64,000 nucleotides of DNA from Prorocentrum cordatum (lineage: Eukaryota > Sar > Dinophyceae > Prorocentrales > Prorocentraceae). Every line of letters starts with the position of its first letter. Position 1 is the first letter of the stretch. The DNA is taken from positions 668,736-732,735 of the forward strand of contig CAUYUJ010019926.1 of assembly GCA_963575745.1 (NCBI GenBank), read 5' to 3'. Under the pieces are notes generated by a model. The model worked only from the letters and a program-made list of their open reading frames with translations, ran no database searches and had not been told where the DNA came from. The position numbers and the translations under genes were made by a program. This document shows positions 50,760 to 62,090 of the stretch, piece by piece.

Positions 50760-51905
50760 TTGCGCGGTCGCGTGGCGCGTGCGCGTGCGAATGGGCGCAA
50801 TTGATGACGGGCGCGCACGCAATGCTGCATTCTACGCGGCACCCACGTCATAAAGCGCCGCGCGGTTCGCACGTCACCGTACCTGACGACATGATTTGCA
50901 CGACGTGCGCTGACAACCTTGCTTGAGCGCACAGCATGACGACGCGCGCGCACAATATATACGGGAATTCGCACATGCACGACCAAACGGCGGCCCGCGC
51001 GCGACGAAGCTGCGATGAGACAAGACTGTGACGAGGCAAGAACCCTGAGCTGTTTAAAATGAGCCGCGACCTGTTCGCCTCTGCCCCCGCATCGGCCGCG
51101 GCGCGCGGACCAGGCTCAGGCCTGCAAGTCGTGCGCCGCGGCCTTGACCTTGGATGATGAGGATGCAGGTGGTGATGCGAGGTTGAGATAATCAAAGAAA
51201 ACAACGGAATAGTACGAAACATGACACAGATGATGATACGCATGAAGGTATGAGAGAGGTCGAGCAAGGTGATATGATAGGCAGAGGAAGTGGGAAGATG
51301 GAGGGTATCGGGTAGGGGAAATAAATAATGACGGAGAGAATGCTGCAACGCTGCGATGAGACAAGACTTGACGAGGCAGGCGGCCTAAGCTGTTTAAAAT
51401 GAGCCGAGATCTATCGCCATGCTCCGCGGCTCTCGCAGCGCGCGGGCCGCGGGCCAATGGCCTGGGTGCGCGCGTCGCGGCTGGGGCTGGGCCCCTTGAG
51501 CTTGAAGCAACGGGAAGTGGAGGAAAAGGAGGAGGAGGGGGATGATGAGGAGGGCGCCGAGGTAAGGCGAGGTAAAGCAAGGCGCGCTTACGGGGCGGTG
51601 TCGTCTCAGCCGTGGCAGCGAGGAAATGCGACAACGGGGAGCCCCAGCGGGAAGATACGGACGCGGGCCACGGGGGTATCAGCTCCGAGGACTGGAACGA
51701 GGAGGAGAAGGGAGTTGGGGGGCTGACGGGAGGAGGCGACGAAGTACGCTCGACTATAATGCACTTGGAATACGCGTGCCGAAATACGCGCGCCGATATT
51801 GACGGTGGCACGTGCCGTCGCGGTGCGTGCGCCTGCGCTCGCGCGTCAAACAATCGCTTGCAGTTCCGAGTCCACGCCTGACATAAACCACCCCGCGCAG
51901 CACCC
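50760..51905. other. No recognisable gene; one duplicated block
   Basis: AAGCTGCGATGAGACAAGAC..GAGCTGTTTAAAATGAGCCG at about 51008-51065 recurs at 51350-51410 in diverged form, both followed by an Ala-rich GC block. This is a ~340-bp spaced duplication. Confidence 0.5.
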
Positions 51906-51911
51906 CGAACG

Positions 51912-51957
51912 AGCGTTTGCAAACGTTTGCAAACGTTTGCAAACGTTTGCAAACGTT
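51912..51957. repeat. CAAACGTTTG palindrome repeats, locus 2
   Basis: Four to five head-to-tail copies of the 10-bp palindrome. Confidence 0.95.
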
Positions 51958-51959
51958 AG

Positions 51960-53376
51960 TAAAACCATTATGGATTTGTTTGCATGTTGTATGTTTTTGC
52001 CGTTGCGACAGCTGCGCTATATAGTGATTGAGGGCTGTCTGGTAAAGTGGTCGTTTGTCAGCGTTTAGTTCAACCATGCTCCCCGCGGAACTAATCTTCT
52101 CCCCCGTACATCATATGGGTATTCGTAGTGCTTTTTCTGTTTATTACGTAACACACGGTTCCGTTTACTCTCATTATGACCCCAATCATATTGTTATCCC
52201 CATCGTATGATTAGAAGCCTTATTCACAACCTGCGCCATTTCGTAATCACCCCATGCAATGCGCGACGTTCAGTCTCGACATAATGTCCGCGTAGCTGCC
52301 GAAGCTGCTGGACTGTGCCCCGAACGACCAAGCAGGGAACATCAGGGTTCATCGGGCGGAATCAGAGGGCAAGTCGGGATGAGGGGTGCGACAAGAGGCG
52401 ACAGTCAAGGTAGGAATCGTCGCCCAGGACTGCCTAAGTGCGGCCGCAAGCTGCATCTTCCGCAAGGTCGAAATTTTTCCGCCACCTCGCGATCCACCCC
52501 CTTCCCACACCCACGTCGCCATGTACATTTAAAACGCACTGTGCGGATGGGAATCACGGGCGCCCCATGCGAGGCAACTCCAGCGGCGCATGGCCGAAAA
52601 TCTCAAGACGCCAAGGTCCCCGGAAACGCGCCCCAGCCCCATTGTGCGTTTTAACTGTCATGCGATGCTTGATGAGATGTGCCCCCTGCTCCGCATGCAC
52701 CGCTTTTGCTCGTCGCATGTACCATCATTCACTCCACAATGTCACGCGACACCGCAGCGGTGAGAGATTGCGAGATAGACAGACAGAGAGATAGAGATAG
52801 AGAGAGAGAGAGGAATCGTAGGAATAATTTGCGGAGGATGGATGACGGACTGATGACGGACGCTAGAGAGAAAATTCGGACTCACAGGTTTCCTGAGCGA
52901 GAAGATGAAAGTTGAGTGAGAGCTTGGGAGAGGACGCGAGAGTAGCCCCCAGGCAAAAGCACTGCCGCGCGTCGACTGCGCTCGAGCAAAATCGCCCGAC
53001 GTCCGTGCACGGCGCAGTCATCAGCGGCATCCCGATCGTTATCCTATTGTGTCTCCCCTTCCTCCACCGCCTCCTCCTCCCATTACTTCTCCTTCTCCCC
53101 TCAGGCCTCCTCCGTCTCCCCTCATTCTCCTCCACGGCCTCGCACTCCCCATCCTCCTCCGCCTCCCTCATCGCTCGAGCGCAAAATGCGCGGGCGCGAA
53201 CTTGCCGCACGCAACGAGCTGCACAGAATGCTGGCGCGAACCGCATTCCAGAGGACACGGTCTGTCCATGAACTTCCTGGCCCACCCTACATTGCAATCC
53301 TTCTCCTATCCCTTCCCGCACCTCCACCATCGCCCTTCCCGTTTGCATGTCTGCCGCAGCGCCCGTCTACGGGCAT
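51960..53376. other. No recognisable gene
   Basis: Less GC-rich to about 52230. A GA-rich microsatellite lies at 52780-52815 and polypyrimidine at 53050-53165. No convincing exon on either strand. Confidence 0.4.
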
Positions 53377-55852
53377 TCACACGTTAAGGCCGCGCTCGAT
53401 CTCGAAATACCTCCCGATGCGCCACCGATCGACCCCCTTGGCTGACAACGATAAGGTCGGTGAACCCATCAATGCTGCGAAAGCAACTTTCACAATTATC
53501 CTCATAAAGTCTTCAGCCATAAAGCAATGTTGAAATCGAGGGTTCATCCACGTGGCTCCCTGCGCGAGGTGCCAGAACATGTGATGTTTGTTTACGACCG
53601 AGTATTTGCATTTACCGTCCTTCATTGCTTTCGCAGCAAGCGCCGAATAAAGAAGGAGAACGTTCTCCGCAGCTGTAATGAGTCTACCAGCAGCCTCTGT
53701 CGTAAGGCACATGCCTCCAGCATCCATTTCGTGATAAAATCGGGCCAAGTTTTTTAGACATAATGTTCTCATTTTTCTGGCATCCGTTCAATCGCACCGC
53801 CTCTCTGAGATCTTAGCCACTACTGGCACCAGCCAGCGCTGCTGGGCAGCCTTCAGGGACTTGCTCAAGCAAGGATAGTCGGCATGGGGACTGTTCGGCT
53901 TTGATACGAACATTTTGCGTCCAAACTTTCTGCTCGCCTAGCAGTGCCAGGCTACTCATGCGCGCGATAGGGCGCATTTGTTCGGGGCGTGACGGGCGTC
54001 GGGTGTTCATGTTTGGGGGGGGGGGGGGGGGCTTTGTATGGGGCTTCGCATGTTAGGGACCGCTGCGTTGTGTAGGGGACTTCGTGTGTTATGTGTGGGT
54101 ATGTTGGAATGTGTTTTGTATTGTTCTGAACTTCCTTATTGTTTAGATTCTATGTGTCGGACTTCGCGCAAGCGTGGGAATGTTGCGCGGTGGGGGATAT
54201 CCAACGCCCTGTACTCTGCTTGAATCTCTTCCCAAAGTTCTTGCGTTGCTTGAGTGGCAGTCTTTGCTGATTGCTCGTACACCAGCTCGTACAGCGTATT
54301 ACCTATTAAATGAGAAGTTATACCCAGGTCGACGCAATGCATCACGTCCAACGCAATGGAGTACCCGCTCACACCCCAAACTTCAAAGATTGGGTGATTA
54401 AAATGATACGGGGGGCACCGATGGGTAAGCATCCAGTGGCCAGGCCGCCTCCCTTTGTGGAAGCAGTTCCACGGGTTGTCATCTTGACGCGTGGCCGAGC
54501 ACAGCCAGCATATTTCCTCAGAATTGGGCGCGGGCGTCCCAAGATGCTGCGTGAAGAACTCCATGTCCCCAATGATGCTATGTATGAAACATCTGAATGG
54601 TTCTGATTCGCTACATAAATATGTTCCAGCAACATCAGCCCTGTGGGAGTCTTCTAGAAAGGGATCGCCGCGGTGATACGCTGCCCAACGCGTGGGACCA
54701 GGCATGCAGGATCCACGGTGCGATTTAAAACGCATCCTCCAACCTCCACCTTTCCCACGCCCTCCTCATCCTCCCCCATCCTCAGTTTACCCCAGTACCA
54801 CGTCCTCCCCCTACCCCCATCGCCCACCGCCCCCATCCCGTCCAGAACTCCTCTTGCTAGCGGCGCGGGCAGCGGGGAGGCCGAGCCGAAACGATCTTTA
54901 TCGGGGTGCCGCCCTGTAGCTAACGCGTTTAGGCTCCACTTGATCACCTGCCATATCTCTATCCAAGTATCAGCCCCGTGTTCGCCCATCTTTGCCGTGG
55001 CCGACAACGGCCACAATGCTACCAGAAACGATAAAGCCCGCGTGGAGCCTTCAGCCACTAGGGATGTAAATGACACAGCTGTTACACTATCATTCGTTTG
55101 CATTTCGGCCCCGTCGCCGTGTATTCGTAAGGGTATTGCCCACTTATGTCGGTCCCGTACCCCCCACACGGGGTGCCCCTTAAGCCGTGGATCTTGCCTG
55201 CGGGCCCAGAACGAAAAAAAAGCTCACACAGACAGCGCGCTGCGACGTGAATTGCGTAAGGGGCGACTTCCAATCCAGAGTCCCACGGCCTATGGATGTA
55301 GCCGTGGAGCGCGCCCATGTCTGGCCCCTGCGGCAAACGCCTCCCCTGCCAAATCACATCGCTGCACGCGCGCATGTCAGTAGCCAAGCTAGTTAGCTTG
55401 CCCCAGTGCCTGGATGCTCCACTCCAGAAAGTCGAAAGTTGTTCGGCTCCAAATAATTCACGAAACTTATCTGGGTGCTCTTTGTACATGGCCGAGACCA
55501 TATCGTGAGGGCACAGGATGTGGCACGGGGATTCCATCACGTCGATCGTGCGAGGTGCTCGGCATCGAACCTTAACAACTTCTGGGGCGGGGAACGTGTT
55601 GTCTTTTATGTATTTCCTAATAAGGGCCGCATGCACGTTCCCAAGGCTGCCTCCCCAGGAGCCCATCGCTGCGATGTCCGCAACTTCCTTTACACCCCTT
55701 AGTCCGTCTCGATATGCAGCATGGCAGTAACGCTGCACATCGGTCCCGAAGAGTTTTCCCCAGGCCCAGTCGTGCAGCACCATGGTTGCGAATGATGAAA
55801 ACTCGCGGGGTCGATCATCCTCGGGGGCAGATATTGCAAACATAACGCTTGG
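53377..55852 (-). CDS. Multi-exon gene of a large dinoflagellate family, transposase-like
   Basis: Exon A about 55852-55410 (VMFAISAPEDDRPREFSSFA ... QLSTFWSGAS), exon B 55197-54887 (QDPRLKGHPVWGVRDRHKW, then PLRIHGDGAEM), exon C 54653 to about 54150 (EDSHRADVAGTYL, EEICWLCSATRQDDNPWN, SIALDVMHCVDLGITSHLIG), exon D about 53990-53815 (RMSSLALLGEQKVW, NVRIKAEQ) and exon E 53772-53377 (LKNLARFYHEM, KHHMFWHLAQGATWMNPRFQ, MAEDFMRIIVKVA, stop). A/B joins in frame through a 212-nt GC-AG intron and B/C through a 233-nt GC-AG intron. I know this architecture from very many Symbiodinium proteins without assigned function. HGDG, CWLC and DVMHCVDLG recall plant and fungal DDE transposases of CACTA/Plavaka type, but catalytic residues are not proven. 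Borders of C, D and E are approximate. Confidence 0.7.
54015..54031. repeat. G homopolymer run in a gene intron
   Basis: About 17 consecutive G within the interval between exons C and D of the minus-strand gene. Confidence 0.9.
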
Positions 55853-55859
55853 CTGCGAG

Positions 55860-56950
55860 AGCTCTCGCGATCGATGCTCTCAGTTACCGCGCATACCGCT
55901 GGGAGGACGGAATGGGGGAGAGGTCACTACGTTTGCTTTGGACAGGGGCGGGAGCTGGAGGCGGGGCGGTGGACGGAGCGGGGTGGCGGGCATATGGGGG
56001 GTACGCCGATTGGGATGGCCAGGAGGACATGGGGACGGTAGGAGTGGGTGTGTAGAGTTTGCGTGGTCACAGAGCGCATCAATCTGATTGGGTTGCCGAA
56101 AGCTCCTCGCTGTTGTCATCCGGGTCCGAAGTATCGGGCTCCGTGACCAGACGGCGCTTACTCTGGCGGCGATGGCCCGCGCGGTCACCCATGCAGACGG
56201 GGCGACCCAAAACAAACCATGCGCTCGGGCTGAAAAAAAGCTGCCAAGCTGCTGCGAACAATCGCACTGTCCGTCGCCCATCCCATGTACACGTCGCTCA
56301 TTTGCACCCGTGCGCCCCCTCGATGACGGGGGGGGGCTTCCCGACGGGGAGCGGGGCATCTATCGTGGCCCCAGGGCGGCCACAGAGGGCCAATGAAACG
56401 AATGTACACAAAACGACTGGCCACCGAGACCGCCCATTGCATACTGAGCATAGCCATACCCCTTTTATACATACACGGTTTGTACATATATACGCACGCG
56501 CATGTAAGTGCATACATATCCACGGTCGTTGGTTGACGCCCCTGTCCGCCGACCCCCGTGCTATCGCCTCGGAGCCCTCGGCATCGGAGCCTCTGTGAAT
56601 GCCCCTCCGATCAAATGGAACTTGTTTGCTCGTCAGCTCAACCATTCTCTCTTGCCAGTAATTTCCAGCGTCACTGCGCTGGGCCGACGGCGCAAGCAAC
56701 GCAATCTGCCGTGGGAAATGGCCACCGATCTCGCCAAATTGCGAGCATGCAACAACTGCAGCTATGCTGAGCTGCAGCCTCTGGTTGCAATCAGCCCTCA
56801 ACCCTTCCCGTGATCCAATACGCCATGTACCCTCCTGTTCCTCCTTCTCCTCCTCCTCCTTCTCCTCCTCACCCTCCCCCTCCTCCCCCATATACCAAAC
56901 GTTGGCGGCATGGCAGAATAGCAACACAAACGCGGCAGCAGCCCAGGCCT
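55860..56950. other. No recognisable gene
   Basis: Intergenic between two minus-strand genes. Polypyrimidine at 56825-56895 and a TACATA-rich stretch at 56460-56515. Overlapping frames give no convincing exon. Confidence 0.45.
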
Positions 56951-56957
56951 CGAAGAA

Positions 56958-59900
56958 TCAGGGCTGGAGGACTTTGAGCTTCTTGGCCTGCAAGAAAACG
57001 TCGCGGCAGGCGAAGATCTGCTTCTGCATCCCTGCGAGGGACGGGCTCTTCTCCACCATGAGATCCCCGAGCTCGCCCATGATGGCGCGCGCGCTCTTCA
57101 GCACCTGACTGGGCCGACCCAGGGCGCGCATCCTCACAATCCCTTCCCTTTTCACCATTCCCCTCATGGCTGCCTCACGAGTCCTCCGTCTTCATCTCTC
57201 CTCCACCCTCCACCCCCCGCATCTTCCCACTCCCCCTCCAACTGATCCCCCGTCCCGTGGCCGTCAACCTCACCCTCCTTCTTCGCCATCAACCCCCCTC
57301 GACCTCATTCCCCCCTCGCCCCACCCTGCCTAACCTCAACCTCGGCTCCGCGCGAGCGCCGAACCCCCGTCGCATCGACTGTGGCGCTTCGCTTCGACCC
57401 ACGAAGCGTCATTACGTATCGCTGACCCTCACCCCCGTCGGCGCCTTCTTGGCCTTGTTGATGTCATCGGACGTCGCCTGCGAGTCCTGCTGCTGGATGA
57501 TGCTCTGCAACGACGAGATGAACACCTGGCACTAGAAATTGCTACACAGTCTAGACATAATGGGATAGGCGAGAAGCCAGTGTCCACATGATGACATCGC
57601 CTGCACATAACATACAATATGTTGGACATTAGATAATTCATGCCCACCGCACGCCCTCTCCAACATCCTCGGCCTGGCGAGATGATGTAACAAGTAAAAC
57701 CAACCCCATAATGACGAGGAGTGCGATATGGAACGCCACCGCCTCTTCATCATCGCCCTCATCATCCTGATAACCCCCCTCGTCGCTCCGTCATCCACCA
57801 CATTAAAGGTGGGCGCATATCTATAGCTGGATCCTCCAACCTGCGCGATACCGTTTCGAGCCGTTGTCATATCATAGTGCGTTCTATGGTGCAATCTACA
57901 TTTAGAACAATAGGCTTGGCTGAACCCCCTTGCACGCGATGCTGACGCAAGGCCTCGCTCGTCTGACGGATCATCCTCCTCCTCCTCTTCCTCCTCATCC
58001 ACGCCCTCTCCATCGCCCTCGTCGCCCCCTCCCCATCATCCTCATCCTCCCATAACCATAATTCCATCCTCATCGGCGGCGCTTCGGGCCTCCGTCTGGG
58101 CATAGGAAGCCTTCATGTACTTCGTAGTCTTCTCGTAGTCGCTGACATCGAGCCTGGTGACCTTGGAGATTGGCTCGATGGACGTCATGACCTTCCTGAT
58201 CTGGGCGTCCTTCAGGGGTATTCATAGCGATGACCAAGCCTGTCACCCCCCCCCCCCGAGACGCCCCGAGGACACTGCGCCAGCAGGCGCGGTCACATGT
58301 TGGCGCAGCGTCGTCGGGGCGGTTCGGGGAGACGACAGGGCTGCCATGGCAGATTAAGAGGCGAGATCCAGGCGCATCACGCTCTCGGGCGGCGCGGGCA
58401 CGCCGCCCGAGCGCGGCCGCCCGCGCCCAGCAGTCCGACCACGACCGCGGCCCCTCGACGGCGCGGGCGGCGGCTCATCATCATCAATGTCACCATCCTC
58501 GCCACCCGAAGACATCTCCAGGCCCATGTTCGACGAGGTCCCTGCAGATGGCTTGTATAAATATGCTCGGCTGGCAATGTGTTCCCTCCGCCGTGCCCTG
58601 ATCCCGATCGAGGGCCTCATGGGCAAAGCTCCCTTACTGAAATCAACGCCCCTCTAGGTCGAGCTCGATCACGCGAAGATGATGACTCGCACATGCACAC
58701 GAAGGCCTAAGTCCACGCAGACGCACGCACAAGACACGCAAAGTAAGTACACGACAGTTGCGCCAAACGCACCCGCACTCACATTCAGGCATATACAAAG
58801 TAAAAGTTCCTGCGCGAGCGTCGGTGATCATCTTCTTCTTGGTCATGTCCTGATGCAGCTGCTTGAACTCGTCCCCAGTGATCGCCTTCGAGCCCTCCAG
58901 CGTGTCCTCCCTGCGGCGCCTGAACGACTTCGTGTGGGCCTCGTCGTGGTCCAGCCACTGCTTGCGCGTCGGGTTGCGCGGGTTCTTGCGAACCTGGGCT
59001 CGCCACGGCGGATGCCTCTCCCACCTCTTGCCTCCTCATCCTCATCCTCCATCCTCCTTCGTCATGCGTTGTCCTTCCTCCCTCCCCCGCGCCTCATCCT
59101 CATTATCCTCATCCATCTGATCCTCCTCATCCCCCCCCGTCCGTCCCCGATGCCCTCCTACCTCCATCCACCCTCTTCCAGTCACCCTCGCCCAACGACG
59201 GGACCGCCATCCCAACGCACGTGAGCTCAGCTCATTCTCAATCGCACGATCATGCGATGGCGAATCTCTATCAACGAAGTGAACGCATGAGCGCGTGCTC
59301 GCACTACAGCCTCGGTCATCGTCCTTGCCCTGCCTCCATCCCTCCTCACCGAGCCCCATCTGCCGCCACTATTCCCTCCCAGGCCTCCTCACCGTGCTCT
59401 GTCGTGCTTCGAATGCTTGATCTATCTCAGCACAATCGCTTGCCACCGAAACAGAAACGTGCTTCAACCCTTTACCCTGGACCTTGATGGAGCCGTGCTC
59501 CACCATCTCTTCCACTTCGCTCTCCGTGTATTTCTCCATCATTTGTTTCCATGTTTTCCATTGTGATTTGCGAGACAAGTCCTCCGACATACCGAGGCTG
59601 ATGCAGACCTTCCAGAAGCCGCTCTTCATGTCTGGATCCTCTGCTGGAATATGAGCATTGTTTTCATACACCAGCGTCGGAGCTGGAGGAGCTGGAGGAG
59701 CAGCGTTGAGCATCAACGCCGTCGTCGGACACATCAGCGTCGGAGCTGGAGGAGGCAAGGAATGGGGTGGAGTACGCACAATATTCGCATCACTCGCGAG
59801 AAGACCCCCAGGCGGGAACAGGCGGGGCGAGTCGACGCGCTTACCTTCCGACTGTGGATCGAGGCAAGCGGAACGAGTCGGCGCGCTGGCCCATCTATGA

Positions 59901-60888
59901 GGTCCTTGATCCACCCCGCGAGCATTTTGACCTTGGCGTCGTTTTTCCCCACGCGGTGCCCCTTGTTGTCGACGTTGTCGAAGATCTCCTGGGCCTTCTG
60001 GTTATCGTTGCGAGCATTCCTGAACTGCCCGTGCAACTTGCGAATCTCAGCGGCGTCGAAGAGCGCGCGAAGCTGCTGCACGTTGCCCCAGTCGCCCTCG
60101 CTCCTGAGATCATTCGCGTTATGTATACATGCATGTATAAGAATAAATGCATGCCTCCTCCTCCGCATCCTCCTCGTGCCCATGACGCGTCCGACCTACA
60201 TTTCTTCAATTCGTCATCCTTCTCGTCCTCATCGTCACCATCGTCGTCATCATGTCGCTGCTGCGTGGCTGATTGCTCATCATTATCATTACCGACTTTG
60301 GTTACCCTCATCCTCCTCATCCCGTCGTCCCCCTCATACTCATATCATCTGATCCTCACTGCGGAGACACGCGAGCGATTCGGCACGCATCATTCACAAT
60401 AGTTGCGAAATCGTATCCTGAAGAGCTCGACGCGCTGCTGGAAGTCCAAGCCCTCGGCCTTCGCGAGCAGGTCCGCGATCTTGTTCCTAGCAGGGGATTG
60501 CGTGAAGCTCGGGGCGATACCTGCTGCGCACGTCTACGACAGGAGCTGTGGACGAGCGCATCTAAGGAAGGTTGGGGCCGCAATTAGCGCCGTCGGTCCC
60601 CGACTCACCGCACTGAACGATGGCCGTCGGAGTAGCACCAGCAGGCTTCTTAGCCACCTGGGAACACAGACCCACGGGGGCGATCGGGCAACACACGGGG
60701 GGCATAGACAAGTTATATTTAACAAAACACATGTGCTGTTTAATTCGATGGTCGTTTCTGGCAGGGACTGGCGTTAGATCACTGGGAACCTTTATGCCGA
60801 TGGTAGCCTTGCGCACCCCCCTGGCTGCGCCCCCGGCAACTGCCTTGGTCGCCTCGGCAGCTCCTCTGGCGCGACCAGTCTTCGCCAT
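56958..60888 (-). CDS. Multi-exon basic AT-hook protein of an expanded dinoflagellate family
   Basis: The exons I can support are: 60888-60790 (ATG; MAKTGRARGAAEATKAVAGG, 33 codons), 60657-60609 (VAKKPAGATPTAIVQC), 60486-60418 (NKIADLLAKAEGLDFQQRVE), 60103-59845 (ALFDAAEIRKLHGQFRNAR ... MLAGWIKDLI), 59639-59476 (DPDMKSGFWKVC, QWKTWKQMMEKYTESEVEEM), 58993-58810 (NPRNPTRKQWLDHDEAHTK, EFKQLHQDM), 58541 to about 58370 (SSGGEDGDIDDDE, then RGRGRGRTAGRGRPRSGG), 58200 to about 58095 (VTRLDVSDYEKTTKYMKA), 57525-57433 (31 codons, SLQSIIQQQDSQATS) and 57104-56958 (GELGDLMVEKSPSL ... KKLKVLQP, stop). The Arg-Gly-Arg-Pro hook and basic N-terminus suggest a nuclear DNA-binding role (inference). The layout (a W-x-G/H-x-F helix, then a WxTWKxxxxKYTExE segment, then NPRNP) is one I associate with abundant uncharacterised Symbiodinium proteins. 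Several introns start with GA, not GT. Confidence 0.7.
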
Positions 60889-61039
60889 TGCAGTGGTCTG
60901 GTGCGCAGAAGTCACGCACGGAGGGACGCGGGCAGCGTAGTCCCCACTCACAGGCAACCTGCCCAAGTATTGGCTTGAGCGGATGCATACAGCGGCCACG
61001 TACACATACACACATGCACACAACCACCATATTATTCAT

Positions 61040-61560
61040 GAAATAGTACCATGACTACATATATACTGAATCATAATTCAATAAATTGTTTAAACAAAAG
61101 CACTGTAACAGTTGTAACACATCCTAAACCTGATATATATATATATATATATATAAACATTAGACTCGAACGAAACACCAATACTGTATGGTTAATTATA
61201 CATAGTTCTAACATTAAAAAATACCAAAATGTAAAATATAACACTACAATATATCAACACGTTTATTGTTAAGTTGCAAACGTTTGCAAACGTTTGCAAA
61301 CGTTTGCAAACGTTTGTCATTTCGACAAACGTTTGTACAAACGTTTGTCAGTTCGACAAACGCGTGTACAAACGTTTGTCGAAATGACAAACGTTTGCAA
61401 ACGTTTGCAAACGTTTGCAAACGTTTGTAAACGTTTGGAAATTCTGAAATTATAAAACGTAAAATCATATATCGGTGCGCACATATTTGATCAGTATTAA
61501 ACACATTCTAACTACAAAAAACCACATTTAAACCAAATGATACACCAAACAAAATGAACA
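61040..61560. other. AT-rich island
   Basis: A sharp drop in GC within a GC-rich window. It contains an (AT)n run at 61133-61156 and encloses the CAAACGTTTG palindrome array. It lies between two minus-strand genes, just upstream of the ATG at 60888, so it might serve as promoter, origin or matrix-attachment DNA; no motif proves this. Confidence 0.6.
61277..61438. repeat. CAAACGTTTG palindrome array, locus 3 (large palindrome)
   Basis: Four tandem CAAACGTTTG units (61277-61316), a central part with TCATTTCGACAAACG mirrored by CGTTTGTCGAAATGA, then four more units (61388-61427) and a variant. The whole block is a near-perfect inverted repeat of about 160 bp made of 10-bp palindromes. Confidence 0.95.
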
Positions 61561-61564
61561 CCAT

Positions 61565-62085
61565 CCATGCGATAATTCAAAACCTTGTGGCGGTGGTTCC
61601 ACACTATGTGTCATTGACCGTCCGATTGCAACATTATGTCGCGTGCACCGACGCATGACCGATGGACAACCTGTGCCCGTACAGCATCGCCACTGTTGCC
61701 CGCGGCGTACCGCGTCCACATCATCATCCGATGCACCCCCTATCAGTCCTCCCCCTCATCCGATAACTTCGCATCTCAAGTATTCATTTATCGTTCCTCA
61801 CCACTTCCTCATCCACACTCGAAGCACGTCACGAGCGCACCCCCATGACCGATGTATTTGCGGAGGATCGACGAGGATGAATAAGGGGGCAGCAGGATGG
61901 GGAGGGGGACGAGGAGGGGGCGAGGAGGGGGACGAGGATGAGGACGGGGAATGGGAGGGGGGGGAGAGGATCGAGCGGGCGAGTAAATATAAGAGGTGTC
62001 GTCTATGCACGCTCTGATCGCACGTCCCCTCCGTGCGAAATCACACCGAATACACGCCGTGCATGCGCCGAGCCTGTCCGCGAGC
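61565..62085. other. No recognisable gene
   Basis: Includes a GGGGA/GAGGA purine tract (61868-61990). Intergenic between the two same-strand genes. Confidence 0.45.
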
Positions 62086-62090
62086 TGCAA

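Noticed and set aside
54901-55383. Plus-strand frames opposite the minus-strand gene (53377-55852)
   Set aside because: They lack conserved composition, while the minus strand has exons joining in phase.
59042-59359. Minus-strand frame between exons of the AT-hook gene as an exon
   Set aside because: Repetitive GGATGAGGA-type sequence, consistent with intron.
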